A stretch of 64,000 nucleotides of DNA from an uncultured Glaciecola sp. (GCA_905479945.1 CAJQOP010000001.1:1-64000), one strand, 5' to 3'; counted from the stretch's first letter, positions 46,950 through 56,394 are shown. Numbers and translations are program-made. The notes: generated by a model from the letters alone, not told the origin.

Positions 46950-47178
46950 GCGCGTTCGAGGTGCTTTTGTACTAATGCAAAAGTTAAACGGGAAACTGGT
47001 GGAAATCCAGCGCTGCCCCCGCAACGGTAAACATAGAGAGTGTTGGTTCACTTTCATTTATTATTCATTGACTAATTTATTGTCAACTATTCAATAAATT
47101 AGTCAACGTCATCCACTGTGCTTTGCATGGGAAGGTTTTAATAAGAATATGTAAGCCCGGATACCGGCCTTGATAGGT
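46950..47178 (+). promoter_or_regulatory. Cobalamin riboswitch controlling btuB
   Basis: The conserved parts are all present: GAGGTGCTTTTGTACTAATGC at the start, GGGAAACTGGTGGAAATCC-type core, GCTGCCCCCGCAACGGTAA (the B12 box), and the closing GTAAGCCCGGATACCGGCCTTG. A 15-bp perfect hairpin (TTGACTAATTTATTG at 47068-47082 with its complement at 47092-47106, 9-base loop) extends the variable peripheral arm. It represses btuB when cobalamin is bound. It ends about 60 bases before the btuB start. Confidence 0.95.
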
Positions 47179-47240
47179 TCAGGCAATATGCCTTTCTTTT
47201 TGTCATGCTCGGGCGGAGCATATACAGAGTTAAAAACTTC

Positions 47241-49166
47241 ATGAAAATCAAATTCTCTTTACTGGCTGCAATACCTGTCGCCTTTTATCCTGTTGTCATT
47301 CAAGCCGAAGAAAATCAGCTAAACAACATTGAAACCATCAGTATTATTGGTTCCCGAGCACCTGTTGAAAAATCAACACTTGCGAGTTCAGTTTCATTTA
47401 TCAATGCCGACACTATTGCTGCGTCAGGCGCGGCAACAGTGCCTGATTTATTGCGAACATTTGCAAGTGTAAATTTAAGTCAATCAGGTCCTATAGGCAC
47501 ATTAACAGAGGTCCGCTTTCGTGGCAGCGAAAGCAACCATATATTAGTGCTGCTAGATGGTGTTGAAATTAACGATATTGCTCAGGGCGGTTTAGTTGAT
47601 TTTGCACATATTCTAGTATCAGATGTCGAAAGTATTGAACTACTTCGAGGCCCACAAAGTGCTCTTTGGGGAACAAGCGCAGTATCAGGCGTTATTAGTA
47701 TTACGACTAAAAAATCGGAGATTTTAGGGCAGCATAGATTGTCTTCAAATATTGCACTTGGCACTCAGTCTACAAATCAAATTGGTCTATCGTACAAAAC
47801 GAAACAAAACAACGTGATGGTGTCTGCAAATATCAATCACTATGCTACCGATGGTGACAACATTGCGCGTGAGGGCAGCGAAGACGATGGATATAGAAAT
47901 ACCTCTTTCAATACAAATATTACTTATCAATCAAGCGCGCAACACAAACTTACATTCAATGCCCGACTAATAGATTTCAAGAGTGAGTTCGATAGTATTG
48001 ATTTTGTTAATACTGGCTTACCAACGGACGCAGATAATTTTTCCAATGGAGACCAACTGAGCGCAATGGTAAGGTGGGACTTCAAACCTTCAAAGAGTAT
48101 TTGGTCTCAATCAGTAAGTTACCAAATGAACCGTTCTGCCACTGATAACTTTTCTAGCGATGCAATTTCTGGAAGCATTTTTTCTGGAGGCACTATAGGA
48201 GAAACGCAGCGTCTTAACTGGATAAACTATGTAGATTTAGGTGATAAGGACTTTATTAATATCGGTCTCGATGCCGTCAAAGAAGACTTCGAACAGTCTG
48301 GTCCTGTCGTGTTTGGCGATCCTAATCAGCAACAAGAAAACCAAACAATTTCAATATTAAGTGATGGTCAGTATGAGATAACTCAAGACCTCTATACAAG
48401 CTATAGTGTTCGTGCGGATAATAGTGACGAATTTGATAATGCGGAGAGTTTTCGGATAGGGCTGAATTATAATTTCAGCGATAACTTCAAAGTATTTGTT
48501 AGCCGTGGGAAGGCAATAAAAAACCCTTCATTTACAGAACGGTTCGGCTTTTTTCCCGGCACATTTACTGGTAACTCTGCTTTGATACCCGAATCTAGCT
48601 ACTCTTCTGAACTCGGCTTTATATTTAATGGCCTAGCTCAATTCAACGCTGCCGTCACTTTTTTTGACACCAAGCTTGAAGACGAAATAAATGGCTTTGT
48701 ATTTGATGCCACTTCAGGTGCGTTTACCGCGCAAAATTTAGAAGAAACGAGCACTCGTAAAGGCCTTGAGCTTTCTTTATATGGCGACTGGGACAGCTTA
48801 AGTTGGAAAGCCAGTTATGCTTATTTAGAGGCAAAAGCGCCGTCGGAAGTTGAACTAAGACGTTCTCGTCATTCGGGCTCAGCTACAGTAAATTACTCGC
48901 TAGACTACCGCAATAATCTTTATATTCAAGCTGATTACACTGGCTCGAAGCAAGACCGTTTCTTTCCTCCCCTCCCAAATCCTTCTCAAATTGTTGGCCT
49001 TAAACCGTATTGGCTAGTTAGCGCAAACTATCAATACCAATACAGCGAAAGATTAAAACTAGGTATACGTGTGGACAATTTACTGGATAAAAGTTTTGAA
49101 GATGTCGTTGGCTTTGTAGGACAATCTAGAAAAATATTACTCAATTTACAATACCAATGGAACTAA
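47241..49166 (+). CDS. btuB: Vitamin B12 outer-membrane receptor BtuB
   Basis: A 641-aa TonB-dependent receptor. The signal peptide (LLAAIPVAFYPVVIQA) is followed by a TonB-box-like ETISIIGS. The plug domain has DLLRTFASVNLSQSG, VRFRGSESNHILVLLDGVEIND and ELLRGPQSALWGTSAVSGVI. The barrel ends in NLQYQWN, with VSANYQYQYSERLKLGIRVDNLLDK before it. Import of cobalamins is strongly supported by the riboswitch. An in-frame ATG at 47205 would add 12 residues unlike a signal peptide, so 47241 is chosen. Energy could come from the TonB2 system at 3.4-8.6 kb. Confidence 0.92.
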   Translation: MKIKFSLLAAIPVAFYPVVIQAEENQLNNIETISIIGSRAPVEKSTLASSVSFINADTIAASGAATVPDLLRTFASVNLSQSGPIGTLTEVRFRGSESNHILVLLDGVEINDIAQGGLVDFAHILVSDVESIELLRGPQSALWGTSAVSGVISITTKKSEILGQHRLSSNIALGTQSTNQIGLSYKTKQNNVMVSANINHYATDGDNIAREGSEDDGYRNTSFNTNITYQSSAQHKLTFNARLIDFKSEFDSIDFVNTGLPTDADNFSNGDQLSAMVRWDFKPSKSIWSQSVSYQMNRSATDNFSSDAISGSIFSGGTIGETQRLNWINYVDLGDKDFINIGLDAVKEDFEQSGPVVFGDPNQQQENQTISILSDGQYEITQDLYTSYSVRADNSDEFDNAESFRIGLNYNFSDNFKVFVSRGKAIKNPSFTERFGFFPGTFTGNSALIPESSYSSELGFIFNGLAQFNAAVTFFDTKLEDEINGFVFDATSGAFTAQNLEETSTRKGLELSLYGDWDSLSWKASYAYLEAKAPSEVELRRSRHSGSATVNYSLDYRNNLYIQADYTGSKQDRFFPPLPNPSQIVGLKPYWLVSANYQYQYSERLKLGIRVDNLLDKSFEDVVGFVGQSRKILLNLQYQWN

Positions 49167-49343
49167 GCGTATAACTTTCTATCTAAGGCCTATTGCGTTT
49201 GGCTTGAACCTGAACGCTTTCTGAATAGACTGGCTAGAACACATGCTTTTAGCCTTATGCTTTGAAAAGCGATTTTGCTTTGTGGTATTCTGCAAGTAGA
49301 AAAATTAACATTAACTGTTACATCCGATTTTTAAGGAATTTTT

Positions 49344-49967
49344 ATGAAAAAGTTAGTTTCCATATTGCTAATTGCAATTCTTTTACCCTTGCAGGCCAGC
49401 GCAGCAGATTTATGGGAAGAAGGAAAACACTACACCGTGATAAGCGATAAAGCCACGGCAAAGCCAGAAGTTAAAGAATTCTTTTCTTTTTGGTGCCCAG
49501 CTTGTTATAGGTTTGAACCTATAGTCAAAAATATAAAGGCCTCAATTGGTGAAGATGTCAAATTCACAAAAGTGCACGTTAACTTTATGGGAATGGCAGG
49601 TCCAGAAGTTCAAGAAGCCGCGACGAAAGCAAAGCTTATTGCGCGAGTTATGAAAAAAGAAACAGAGTTGAATGGCGCTATCTTCAACTATATCCATCAA
49701 CAACGCTCAACAGTTACTGGATTGAATGACTTAAGAAGCATTTTCATAATCAATGGTGTTGATCCTGTTGAGTTCGACAAACATGCGAAGAGTTTCGCTG
49801 TAAAAAGCTTACATAATAAAAACAACAAAGAAATTACCAAATTTCGTGAACACCTTAATGGCGTTCCTAACTTTATCGTAAATGGAAAGTATCAAGCAAA
49901 ATTTGCCACAGATATGTCGGCAGATGACATTGCTAACCTTATTGTTTGGTTGACTAAACAGTCATAG
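49344..49967 (+). CDS. dsbA: Periplasmic thiol:disulphide oxidoreductase DsbA
   Basis: A 207-aa thioredoxin-fold protein with a signal peptide (LLIAILLPLQASAA). The active site is FWCPACYRFEP (C51, C54); the dipeptide is PA rather than the PH of E. coli DsbA. The cis-proline loop GVPNFIVNGKY is present. It introduces disulphides into exported proteins. AAGGA lies 8 bases before the start. It has its own terminator and a lipoprotein paralogue 330 bases downstream. Confidence 0.93.
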   Translation: MKKLVSILLIAILLPLQASAADLWEEGKHYTVISDKATAKPEVKEFFSFWCPACYRFEPIVKNIKASIGEDVKFTKVHVNFMGMAGPEVQEAATKAKLIARVMKKETELNGAIFNYIHQQRSTVTGLNDLRSIFIINGVDPVEFDKHAKSFAVKSLHNKNNKEITKFREHLNGVPNFIVNGKYQAKFATDMSADDIANLIVWLTKQS

Positions 49968-49983
49968 TGCTGCCTTCAGATTC

Positions 49984-50009
49984 AAAGGGCCTTAGGGCCC
50001 TTTTTTTTT
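49984..50009 (+). terminator. dsbA terminator
   Basis: AAAGGGCC and GGCCCTTT pair around TTAG, followed by nine T. Confidence 0.93.
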
Positions 50010-50022
50010 GATAAAAGCTTGA

Positions 50023-50140
50023 AAATAGACACACCTCTTTGCAATTGTATTGCACCTGTTAGCCACTAAAAGAGACACACCTAATTTCATGCCCTTCTTG
50101 AGCTTACCCACTTTTAACTCAAAAAAGGTGTGTCTATTTT
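50023..50140. repeat. Dispersed AGACACACCT element, three copies between dsbA paralogues
   Basis: Copies at 50027-50036 and 50073-50082 (plus) and 50126-50135 (minus, followed by ATTTTG). A degenerate fourth trace (AATATAGGTAGGTTGG) lies near 50183. The stretch 49968-50297 otherwise holds only the dsbA terminator and the next promoter. A minus-strand open frame through the repeats is not credible. Confidence 0.82.
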
Positions 50141-50297
50141 GCGACATTTCCAGGACTTTTGTAAATTTTTCGATTTTTAACTCAATATAGGTAGGTTGGT
50201 CCTCTGACAAGCCGATAAATACCGAGAATAGGTTTACCAATGTTCAAAAGCCACTATAATCATTATATCAAAAATGATTTTCAAACTAGGTAGTTCA

Positions 50298-51017
50298 ATG
50301 ACCAAAAATTTAATGTTTTTAGTAGTAATTTGCATGTTTAGCTTTGTTAACTTTGGATGTACTGACACGAAAGAAGCTGAGAAATTAGCAAGCTCACCGT
50401 CAGCCGAGCCTGCGATTGAAGCGGTAGTCCCTATAAGTTCTGAGCTTGAGGCACCAAAGTGGATTGAAGGAACGCATTACAATATTATAAGCGATGAGGT
50501 ATCAGAGAAAAAGGAAGTGGTTGAGTACTTTTCGTTTTGGTGTCCAGCATGTTACAGATTTGAACCCATAGTAAATCGAATAAAGTCAGGCTTAGCTGAA
50601 GATGTTAGCTTTAGAAAGGTGCATGTCAACTTCATGAGTTTTACAACTCCAGAAATTCAAGATGAAGCGACTAAAGCCATGCTTGTCGCGAGACAAATGG
50701 GTAATGAGAACCTGCTCAATGCAGCTATCTTTGCTCATATACACGAGCAAGGTAAGAAAATTGAAAGCATGAACGATTTAAAGCAACTTTTTATATCATA
50801 TGACATTTCAGAAGCAGATTTTAATCGTCGCTTGAACGACACAGCCTTATCCGATGAATTGTCACAAAATAATAACGAGATCATAAAATTCAAAGAGCAC
50901 GTTAAAAGTGTGCCTAACATCATTGTAAATGGGAAGTATCAAGCAACATTCACACGAGAGATGACGACGATACAAGATATTGTCGATTTAGTTAATTGGC
51001 TTGGCCAACAGGATTAA
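50298..51017 (+). CDS. DsbA-like lipoprotein, paralogue of the preceding DsbA
   Basis: A 239-aa protein: a lipoprotein signal with cysteine 21 (FSFVNFGC), an acidic linker, then a DsbA domain that closely follows the 49344 protein (WIEGTHYNIISDE, SFWCPACYRFEPIV, FRKVHVNFM, VPNIIVNGKYQA). The active site CPAC is kept (C82, C85). Tandem duplication followed by membrane anchoring is the simplest reading. ATG at 50298 is chosen because TAGG precedes it and it gives a clean lipobox; an upstream frame start at 50274 does not. Confidence 0.88.
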   Translation: MTKNLMFLVVICMFSFVNFGCTDTKEAEKLASSPSAEPAIEAVVPISSELEAPKWIEGTHYNIISDEVSEKKEVVEYFSFWCPACYRFEPIVNRIKSGLAEDVSFRKVHVNFMSFTTPEIQDEATKAMLVARQMGNENLLNAAIFAHIHEQGKKIESMNDLKQLFISYDISEADFNRRLNDTALSDELSQNNNEIIKFKEHVKSVPNIIVNGKYQATFTREMTTIQDIVDLVNWLGQQD

Positions 51018-51088
51018 AAGCTTGCAGCTAAAAGTAAGCAAAGTAGTGAGCTAACAATTAATGTTAAATAACTGTTATAAGGATTATT

Positions 51089-52024
51089 ATGTTTAAAAAA
51101 TCAATGTTCGCATCAGCATGCGCGCTAGCGCTACTCGCTTCTTTTGGTTGCTCGCAAGAACCTAAAGTAGAAGCTGTAACGTTAGAAATGCCAGAAGAAG
51201 CTAGTGAAATGAAAGTTCTTGAAACACCTGAGGCCGTGTTTGACGCGGAAAGATTATTGTCTGCAGTTCAAGGCCGCAGCGATGAAGACAAAGTCCGCGA
51301 CAATGCTAGAAACCCGTTACAAACCCTAGAGTTTTTTAAAGTGGCTCCTGGCATGTCTGTTGCCGAGGCTCTTCCTGGTGGCGGTTGGTACTCTAAAGTT
51401 TTAGCCTCGTACTTAGGGTCCGAAGGCCACCTGCATGGAATTAACTACAACGATGACATGTGGGCTAGATTCGGCTTTTTCTCGGAAGATGGGATTGCGG
51501 CTGCAATTAAAAGAACATCTGCATTCCCTGGAATGGTAAGTGAGTTCAACGATAAAGGACCAACATCCACAGGTTTTACCTTTAACAGTGCACCAGAAGA
51601 ACTCGCAGGAACTGTTGACAGAGTATTGTTTATTCGTGCTCTTCATAACTTAAGTCGATTTGAAACTGAAGCGGGTACTATGACTCAAGCCTTAGCGACA
51701 ACTAAAATGCTACTGAAAGACGGCGGTTTAGTCGGCGTTGTCCAGCATCAAGCACCTGAAGTAAATGACGACAAATGGGCTGATGGTAGTGCAGGCTATT
51801 TGAAAAAATCAGCGGTTATTGCAGCATTCAACAACGCTGGATTTGAATTGCTTAGCGAGTCAAGTATTCATGAAAATGCAAAAGACGTACCTACAGAAGA
51901 CGACATAGTATGGAGATTACCTCCTTCTTACAATGGCACCGCTGACGACCCAGAGCTGAAAGCGGCAGTTGATGCAATCGGTGAATCTAGTCGTATGACG
52001 CTTCTATTCATAAAAGCAAAATAA
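51089..52024 (+). CDS. Lipoprotein with class I methyltransferase-like fold
   Basis: A 311-aa protein with a lipoprotein signal (CALALLASFGC, C21). The mature domain looks like a SAM methyltransferase: GMSVAEALPGGGWYSKVLASYLG in the place of motif I, VDRVLFIRALHNLSRF in motif IV and LLKDGGLVGVVQHQ in motif V. COG4798-like exported methyltransferase homologues are known by annotation, but SAM is not expected in the periplasm, so the real activity is open. It ends by overlapping the parvulin start by one base. Confidence 0.75.
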   Translation: MFKKSMFASACALALLASFGCSQEPKVEAVTLEMPEEASEMKVLETPEAVFDAERLLSAVQGRSDEDKVRDNARNPLQTLEFFKVAPGMSVAEALPGGGWYSKVLASYLGSEGHLHGINYNDDMWARFGFFSEDGIAAAIKRTSAFPGMVSEFNDKGPTSTGFTFNSAPEELAGTVDRVLFIRALHNLSRFETEAGTMTQALATTKMLLKDGGLVGVVQHQAPEVNDDKWADGSAGYLKKSAVIAAFNNAGFELLSESSIHENAKDVPTEDDIVWRLPPSYNGTADDPELKAAVDAIGESSRMTLLFIKAK

Positions 52025-52299
52025 TGAAAGCCAACGCCTGCCATATATTGGTAAAGACAGAAGAAGAAGCCCTAAAAATAAAGTCACAATTAGACAAAGG
52101 GGCAAGTTTTCAGGCGCTTGCAAAAAAGCACAGTGTTTGTCCGACTGCTAAGAAGGGTGGTGACTTAGGCGAGTTTCGCCGTGGAGATATGGTTAAGGCA
52201 TTTGAAAACGTTGTGTTTAAAAAGCCGATACTGACTGTTCATGGACCTGTCAAAACTCAGTTCGGTTTTCATTTGATCAAAACCTTATATCGAAGTTAG
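52024..52299 (+). CDS. Small parvulin-type peptidyl-prolyl isomerase (PpiC)
   Basis: A 91-aa rotamase, MKANACHILVKTEEEALKIKSQLDKGASFQALAKKHSVCPTAKKGGDLGEFRRGDMVKAFENVVF ending GPVKTQFGFHLIKTLY (shown in part: ACHILVKTEEEA, GGDLGEFRRGDM, KTQFGFHLIK). It matches E. coli PpiC in length and lacks a signal peptide, so it is cytosolic. It is translationally coupled to the methyltransferase-like lipoprotein gene (TAATG). Confidence 0.92.
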   Translation: MKANACHILVKTEEEALKIKSQLDKGASFQALAKKHSVCPTAKKGGDLGEFRRGDMVKAFENVVFKKPILTVHGPVKTQFGFHLIKTLYRS

Positions 52300-52317
52300 T
52301 GCTTTATGACAAACATT

Positions 52318-52354
52318 AAAAAGGGAGCGTTTATTTATTAAGCGCTCCCTTTTT
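52318..52354. terminator. Bidirectional terminator between ppiC and the SulP gene
   Basis: AAAAAGGGAGCG and CGCTCCCTTTTTT form a 12-bp perfect stem with A and T runs, serving the convergent genes. Confidence 0.92.
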
Positions 52355-52406
52355 TATAACCCAAATGTACCTCTAGATAATAAGAGGCATATAACTCAGG
52401 CTCCAA

Positions 52407-53972
52407 TTATCCTAAGGTATCTGAAACAACGCGATATCGAGGATCTTCATTAACATTGATTTCAACATAGTCACCGGCCTTTTTAAGCAACACTCTGCAC
52501 TCTGGGCTGATATGCCTAATGTGTAGCTTCTTACCTTGCTCTTTATATTTATCAGCAAGACTATCTAATGCGTCAATGCCTGATGAATCCCATATTCTCG
52601 ATTCTTTAAAATCAATCACCACGTCTTCAGGATCATTTTGCGGGTCAAATAAGTCTTTGAAATGAGTAACAGAACCGAAAAACAGAGGCCCCTCTAAGTC
52701 ATAAACTTTCCAGTCATCGCTGTCGGTATGAGTTTTTGCCATAATGTGCGTTGCGTGTTTCCAAGCAAATACTAATGCTGAAACGATGACTCCAACGATT
52801 ACCGCGATTGCTAAGTCAGCAATAACAGTAATACCGGTTACCAAGAATAGAACAAAGGCATCTTCCTTATTAACACCGCGCACAATCCTAAATGAAGCCC
52901 ATTCAAATGTGCCAATAACAACAACAAACATCACACCAACTAAAGCAGCAAGAGGAACCATTTCAATTAATGGCGCGGCAAAAAGGATGAACGCTAACAA
53001 AACGAGTGCGGCGGTTATACCTGACAAACGGCCTCGACCACCAGAGTTGATATTAATCATACTTTGGCCAATCATGGCACAACCACCCATTCCACCGAAG
53101 AATCCATTGACTGTATTAGCAACACCTTGACCAACGCATTCTTTATTACCTTGCCCTCGAGTGTCTGTCATTTCATCAATAAGCGTTAGCGTAAGCAGTG
53201 ATTCAATCAAACCAACCAGACATAAAATAACTGCGGTTGGCAATATAATGTAAAACGTTGCAAGCGTGAAAGGAACACTTGGTATTGCGAAAGAAGGTAA
53301 TTCACCAGCCAAGGTAACTGTCGCTTTTTGTGCTTCAGGCGCCATGTCACGGACAAAATCAATAACCGTTCTGGCTTCTAAATCCAGACCATGAACGAGT
53401 GCTGTAACGCCAACAATTGCGACAAGTGAAGCTGGAATTGCTTTTGTTAATTTAGGCAGAAGATAAATTACCGCCATGGTTAATACCACTAAACCTAGCA
53501 TGATGTAGAGCACTGAGCCGCTCATCCATTCGAGATCGCCCAATGGGCTAGTCACTTTAAATTGACCTAGCTGCGCTAAGAAAATCACAATGGCTAATCC
53601 ATTAACAAAACCTAACATTACTGGGTAAGGAACGAGTCGAATGAACTTACCAAGCCTAAAGACACCCGCCATTATTTGCAGAAGGCCCGCAAGTAATACG
53701 GCAGCAAATAAATATTGCACGCCATGCTGGGCGACAAGTGCAACCATAACGACAGCCATAGCACCTGTTGCACCTGAAATCATTCCAGGCCTGCCACCAA
53801 TAGCAGATGTGATTAATCCCATCATGAAGGCAGCGTATAAGCCAACCATTGGCTCTACACCTGCAACAAAAGCAAACGCAACGGCTTCAGGCACAAGAGC
53901 AAACGCAACTGTGACACCAGAAAGGATATCGTTTTTTACGTTTCCTTTGGTGCCATTTATCAAATTAAACAT
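52407..53972 (-). CDS. SulP-family anion transporter with STAS domain
   Basis: A 521-aa SLC26/SulP transporter with 12 or more membrane segments ([30 protein letters not shown] at the start, [33 protein letters not shown] mid-way). The C-terminal STAS domain (about residues 420-510) has [21 protein letters not shown]. Such proteins carry sulphate, bicarbonate or dicarboxylates; the substrate cannot be read from sequence. Confidence 0.92.
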   Translation of the reverse strand: MFNLINGTKGNVKNDILSGVTVAFALVPEAVAFAFVAGVEPMVGLYAAFMMGLITSAIGGRPGMISGATGAMAVVMVALVAQHGVQYLFAAVLLAGLLQIMAGVFRLGKFIRLVPYPVMLGFVNGLAIVIFLAQLGQFKVTSPLGDLEWMSGSVLYIMLGLVVLTMAVIYLLPKLTKAIPASLVAIVGVTALVHGLDLEARTVIDFVRDMAPEAQKATVTLAGELPSFAIPSVPFTLATFYIILPTAVILCLVGLIESLLTLTLIDEMTDTRGQGNKECVGQGVANTVNGFFGGMGGCAMIGQSMININSGGRGRLSGITAALVLLAFILFAAPLIEMVPLAALVGVMFVVVIGTFEWASFRIVRGVNKEDAFVLFLVTGITVIADLAIAVIVGVIVSALVFAWKHATHIMAKTHTDSDDWKVYDLEGPLFFGSVTHFKDLFDPQNDPEDVVIDFKESRIWDSSGIDALDSLADKYKEQGKKLHIRHISPECRVLLKKAGDYVEINVNEDPRYRVVSDTLG

Positions 53973-54071
53973 ATTTCGGGTTTCTATTATTTCAAAATTT
54001 TCGCGAGTCTAGCAGATATTGTTAGTAAATTCTTTTAACAGATTGTTAAAAGCTTATTACCAAAAGGAATA

Positions 54072-54386
54072 TTACTTTGAACCACCACCTAGACAGTTTG
54101 GCGATGAAGGTGAAACACCTTGTTTGCTATCCCACTCACTTGGTGTGTATGTATGTTGAGCCAGAGCGTGCACCGGCCCTGCCAACTCATTAGCGAGAAG
54201 TTGATTAATTGAACGCTGTCGTTGAATCAATCGTTTGCCTTCAAAATCCGCCGACACAACAGTAATTTTGAAATGCGTTTCAGAATTAGCAGGTACACTA
54301 TGCATATGACTTTCATTCACTACGCTCAAAAAGGCAATATCAAAACTGTTTTGAAGTTTATCAATAATGCTTTGTTCAATTTTCAT
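54072..54386 (-). CDS. bolA: BolA-family protein
   Basis: A 104-aa protein with the BolA core: NESHMHSVPANSETHFKITVVSADFEGKRLIQRQRSINQLLANEL and VHALAQHTYTPSEW. BolA binds Fe-S glutaredoxins and regulates morphology genes. The C-terminus has an extra low-complexity tail (SPSSPNCLGGGSK). It stands alone, with one dispersed element upstream. Confidence 0.92.
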   Translation of the reverse strand: MKIEQSIIDKLQNSFDIAFLSVVNESHMHSVPANSETHFKITVVSADFEGKRLIQRQRSINQLLANELAGPVHALAQHTYTPSEWDSKQGVSPSSPNCLGGGSK

Positions 54387-54410
54387 TTTTATCTCTGCTT
54401 ATATTTTTGT

Positions 54411-54458
54411 TTAAAATAGACGTAAAAAAGACAGACGTAAAAAAGACACACCTATTTC
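54411..54458 (+). repeat. Dispersed AGACACACCT element with tandem flank copies
   Basis: The 10-mer at 54444-54453 is preceded by partial repeats of its own flank (AAAATAGACGTAAAAAAGACAGACGTAAAAAAGACACACC region). A degenerate trace (TTTAGACGCGCCTTAT) is near 54495. Confidence 0.78.
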
Positions 54459-54557
54459 ACGAAACCTAAACTTGATAGCTTATAAAGATCTCAATTTAGA
54501 CGCGCCTTATTATGGGTTTCTAGCACAACAGTAGTATATTCACCCACTCTCAATTAT

Positions 54558-55172
54558 TCAGGTCAATACTTTAACATTTCTGAATGTAAAGTTTATTCTC
54601 GGCATTATAGTTTTCTTGGTCTTGGCAATCCCATGCTGCCAATATCGTTGTGTTTCGCCACTCATTATTAAAATAGACCCATGTTCCAATGGCAAACGAA
54701 ATTTCTCGCCCGTCACTTTGTTTTTAAAATCAAAATTTCTTGTTTCACCCAACGAAACTGAAGCAATCGTTGGCTGTTGACCTAATTCAGGTTCGTCATC
54801 AGAATGCATTCCCATGCTATCGACACCATCTCGATATAAATTTGCCAATACTGAGTTGAAAGCAGTTCCGCTAAGGCGCTCACATTTTTGCTTTAAGATC
54901 AGCAATTCTTTATTCCAGGGTAATGGCGTCATCGCCGTACCTGAATATTGATAATGAGCATCAGGATCTCCATACCAAGCCTGCAACCGAGGGATTTTTA
55001 ACATTTTACCAAAAAGTTTGATCTCTCCTTCACTCCAATCAAGTTCATTAACAAACATATCGAAAAGTTTGGTCGCTGTTTTATTATCGAGCCAATTAGC
55101 TAAATATTGTACCTTTGCATCGGCCAAGGGTAGACTGACCAACTCTCCATTAGAAAAAAGACTTTGCTGCAT
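54558..55172 (-). CDS. alkB: AlkB-like alpha-ketoglutarate-dependent dioxygenase
   Basis: A 204-aa enzyme with PRLQAWYGDPDAHYQYSG, NSVLANLYRDGVDSMGMHSDDEPELG (iron ligands H and D), SLGETRNFDFKNK, the distal histidine in YWQHGI and the 2-oxoglutarate-binding arginines in PRINFTFRNV. It resembles the ABH2-like short AlkB forms that directly reverse alkylated bases. It is divergent from rlmG, 52 bases apart. Confidence 0.9.
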   Translation of the reverse strand: MQQSLFSNGELVSLPLADAKVQYLANWLDNKTATKLFDMFVNELDWSEGEIKLFGKMLKIPRLQAWYGDPDAHYQYSGTAMTPLPWNKELLILKQKCERLSGTAFNSVLANLYRDGVDSMGMHSDDEPELGQQPTIASVSLGETRNFDFKNKVTGEKFRLPLEHGSILIMSGETQRYWQHGIAKTKKTIMPRINFTFRNVKVLT

Positions 55173-55224
55173 ATACTTTCAACACTTAATTGGTTTGTTC
55201 AAGGTCAACAAAACGGGTAATTCC

Positions 55225-56394
55225 ATGAATACGCATTTTACTGTATTTGAGCGCAGTTTACATTTAGAACGTTACCCTGCGAAGTACCAGCACATAAGTT
55301 TGCAAGCTTGGGATGCTGCCGATGAATATATTATTGAACATGTTGAAAACTGTTCTCTCTTTTGCGAGCCGGACAAAATAGACACACCTATTATTATCCT
55401 GAATGATGACTTCGGAGCATTAAGCGCTTGGTTTAATGATAAAAAACCAATACTAGTATCTGACTCATGGATTGCTCATAAGAGCGTCATGACAAATCTG
55501 ATGATCAATGGTTTTGACACAGATAATGTTAATTTTTGCGATGCACTTACTGATTTAACGGAAATTATCGATAAACCTGCAAAAATTGTATTAATAAAAA
55601 TACCTCGCTCACTTGCTCTTTTAGAGCATCAATTGATTTCATTACAGAAGGTTTTAGATGAAAAAACGACGATTATTGCCGCTGGGAAAGTTAAAGTCGT
55701 CCAAAATTCTGTTTTAAAACTGTTTGAGAAATACATAGGGGCAACAACAACGTCTCTTGCAAAAAAGAAATCACGTTTAATCTTTTCAAAGTATGCAGGA
55801 ATAAAAACTGAGCAGTCCCCTTTTCCGACTGTTGTTGCCGACCCCTTGATTCCATTTACCCTCAGTAACCATGCAAACGTATTTTGTAGAGAGCATTTAG
55901 ATATAGGAGCAAGAATACTGCTAAAAAATCTACCAAATGCACTTGGAAAAAGTGTAATTGACCTAGGTTGTGGCAATGGCGTAATAGGTGTGTCTATTTT
56001 GGACCAGAATAAAGATGCGCACGTTACGTTTGTAGATGAGTCCTTCATGGCTGTCGAGTCAGCAAGACAAAATGTGATTAACCATATAGGAAGTGAGGAC
56101 AGAGCTACCTTTATCGTTAGTAACTGCTTGGAAGAAATTCTAAAAACTAATTCATCAAATTATGACATCGTTTTATGTAATCCACCCTTTCACCAGCAAA
56201 ATACTATTACAGATCATGTTGCTTATCAAATGTTTACGGATGCAAAAAAAGCACTTAAAACTGGCGGTGAGTTACGGATTGTTGGCAACCGCCATTTAGA
56301 CTATCCGATAAAACTAAAGAAACTTTTCGGCGGTTATGAAGTCATTGAAAGTAATAAGAAGTTTAGTATTTTATCAACTTATAAAGCAAGGTAG
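55225..56394 (+). CDS. rlmG: 23S rRNA (guanine-1835-N2) methyltransferase RlmG
   Basis: A 389-aa two-domain protein. The N-terminal half is a degenerate methyltransferase-like domain. The C-terminal domain has SAM motif I (VIDLGCGNGVIGVSIL) and the catalytic VLCNPPFHQQN. The start ATG at 55225 gives MNTHFTVFERSLHLERYP; an upstream extension runs over the alkB start and is not real. Two copies of the dispersed 10-mer lie in the gene: in codons for DTP (55380-55389) and in motif I as GVS (55986-55995). Confidence 0.92.
   Translation: MNTHFTVFERSLHLERYPAKYQHISLQAWDAADEYIIEHVENCSLFCEPDKIDTPIIILNDDFGALSAWFNDKKPILVSDSWIAHKSVMTNLMINGFDTDNVNFCDALTDLTEIIDKPAKIVLIKIPRSLALLEHQLISLQKVLDEKTTIIAAGKVKVVQNSVLKLFEKYIGATTTSLAKKKSRLIFSKYAGIKTEQSPFPTVVADPLIPFTLSNHANVFCREHLDIGARILLKNLPNALGKSVIDLGCGNGVIGVSILDQNKDAHVTFVDESFMAVESARQNVINHIGSEDRATFIVSNCLEEILKTNSSNYDIVLCNPPFHQQNTITDHVAYQMFTDAKKALKTGGELRIVGNRHLDYPIKLKKLFGGYEVIESNKKFSILSTYKAR
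55376..55395 (+). repeat. Dispersed element copy inside rlmG (N-terminal half)
   Basis: AAATAGACACACCTATTATT is nearly the full intergenic form, including the AATAG and CTATT stem arms, in codons for KIDTPII. Confidence 0.75.
55981..56000 (-). repeat. Dispersed element copy inside rlmG (SAM motif I)
   Basis: GTAATAGGTGTGTCTATTTT keeps both stem arms and codes VIGVSIL directly after the GCGNG loop. Confidence 0.75.

Noticed and set aside
49992-50240. 82-codon minus-strand frame between the dsbA paralogues
   Set aside because: It is made of three dispersed repeat copies and terminator sequence, with no protein features.
55018-55224. N-terminal extension of rlmG over alkB
   Set aside because: It is antisense to the alkB 5' end, and the RlmG family begins at MNTHFTVFERS-like sequence.
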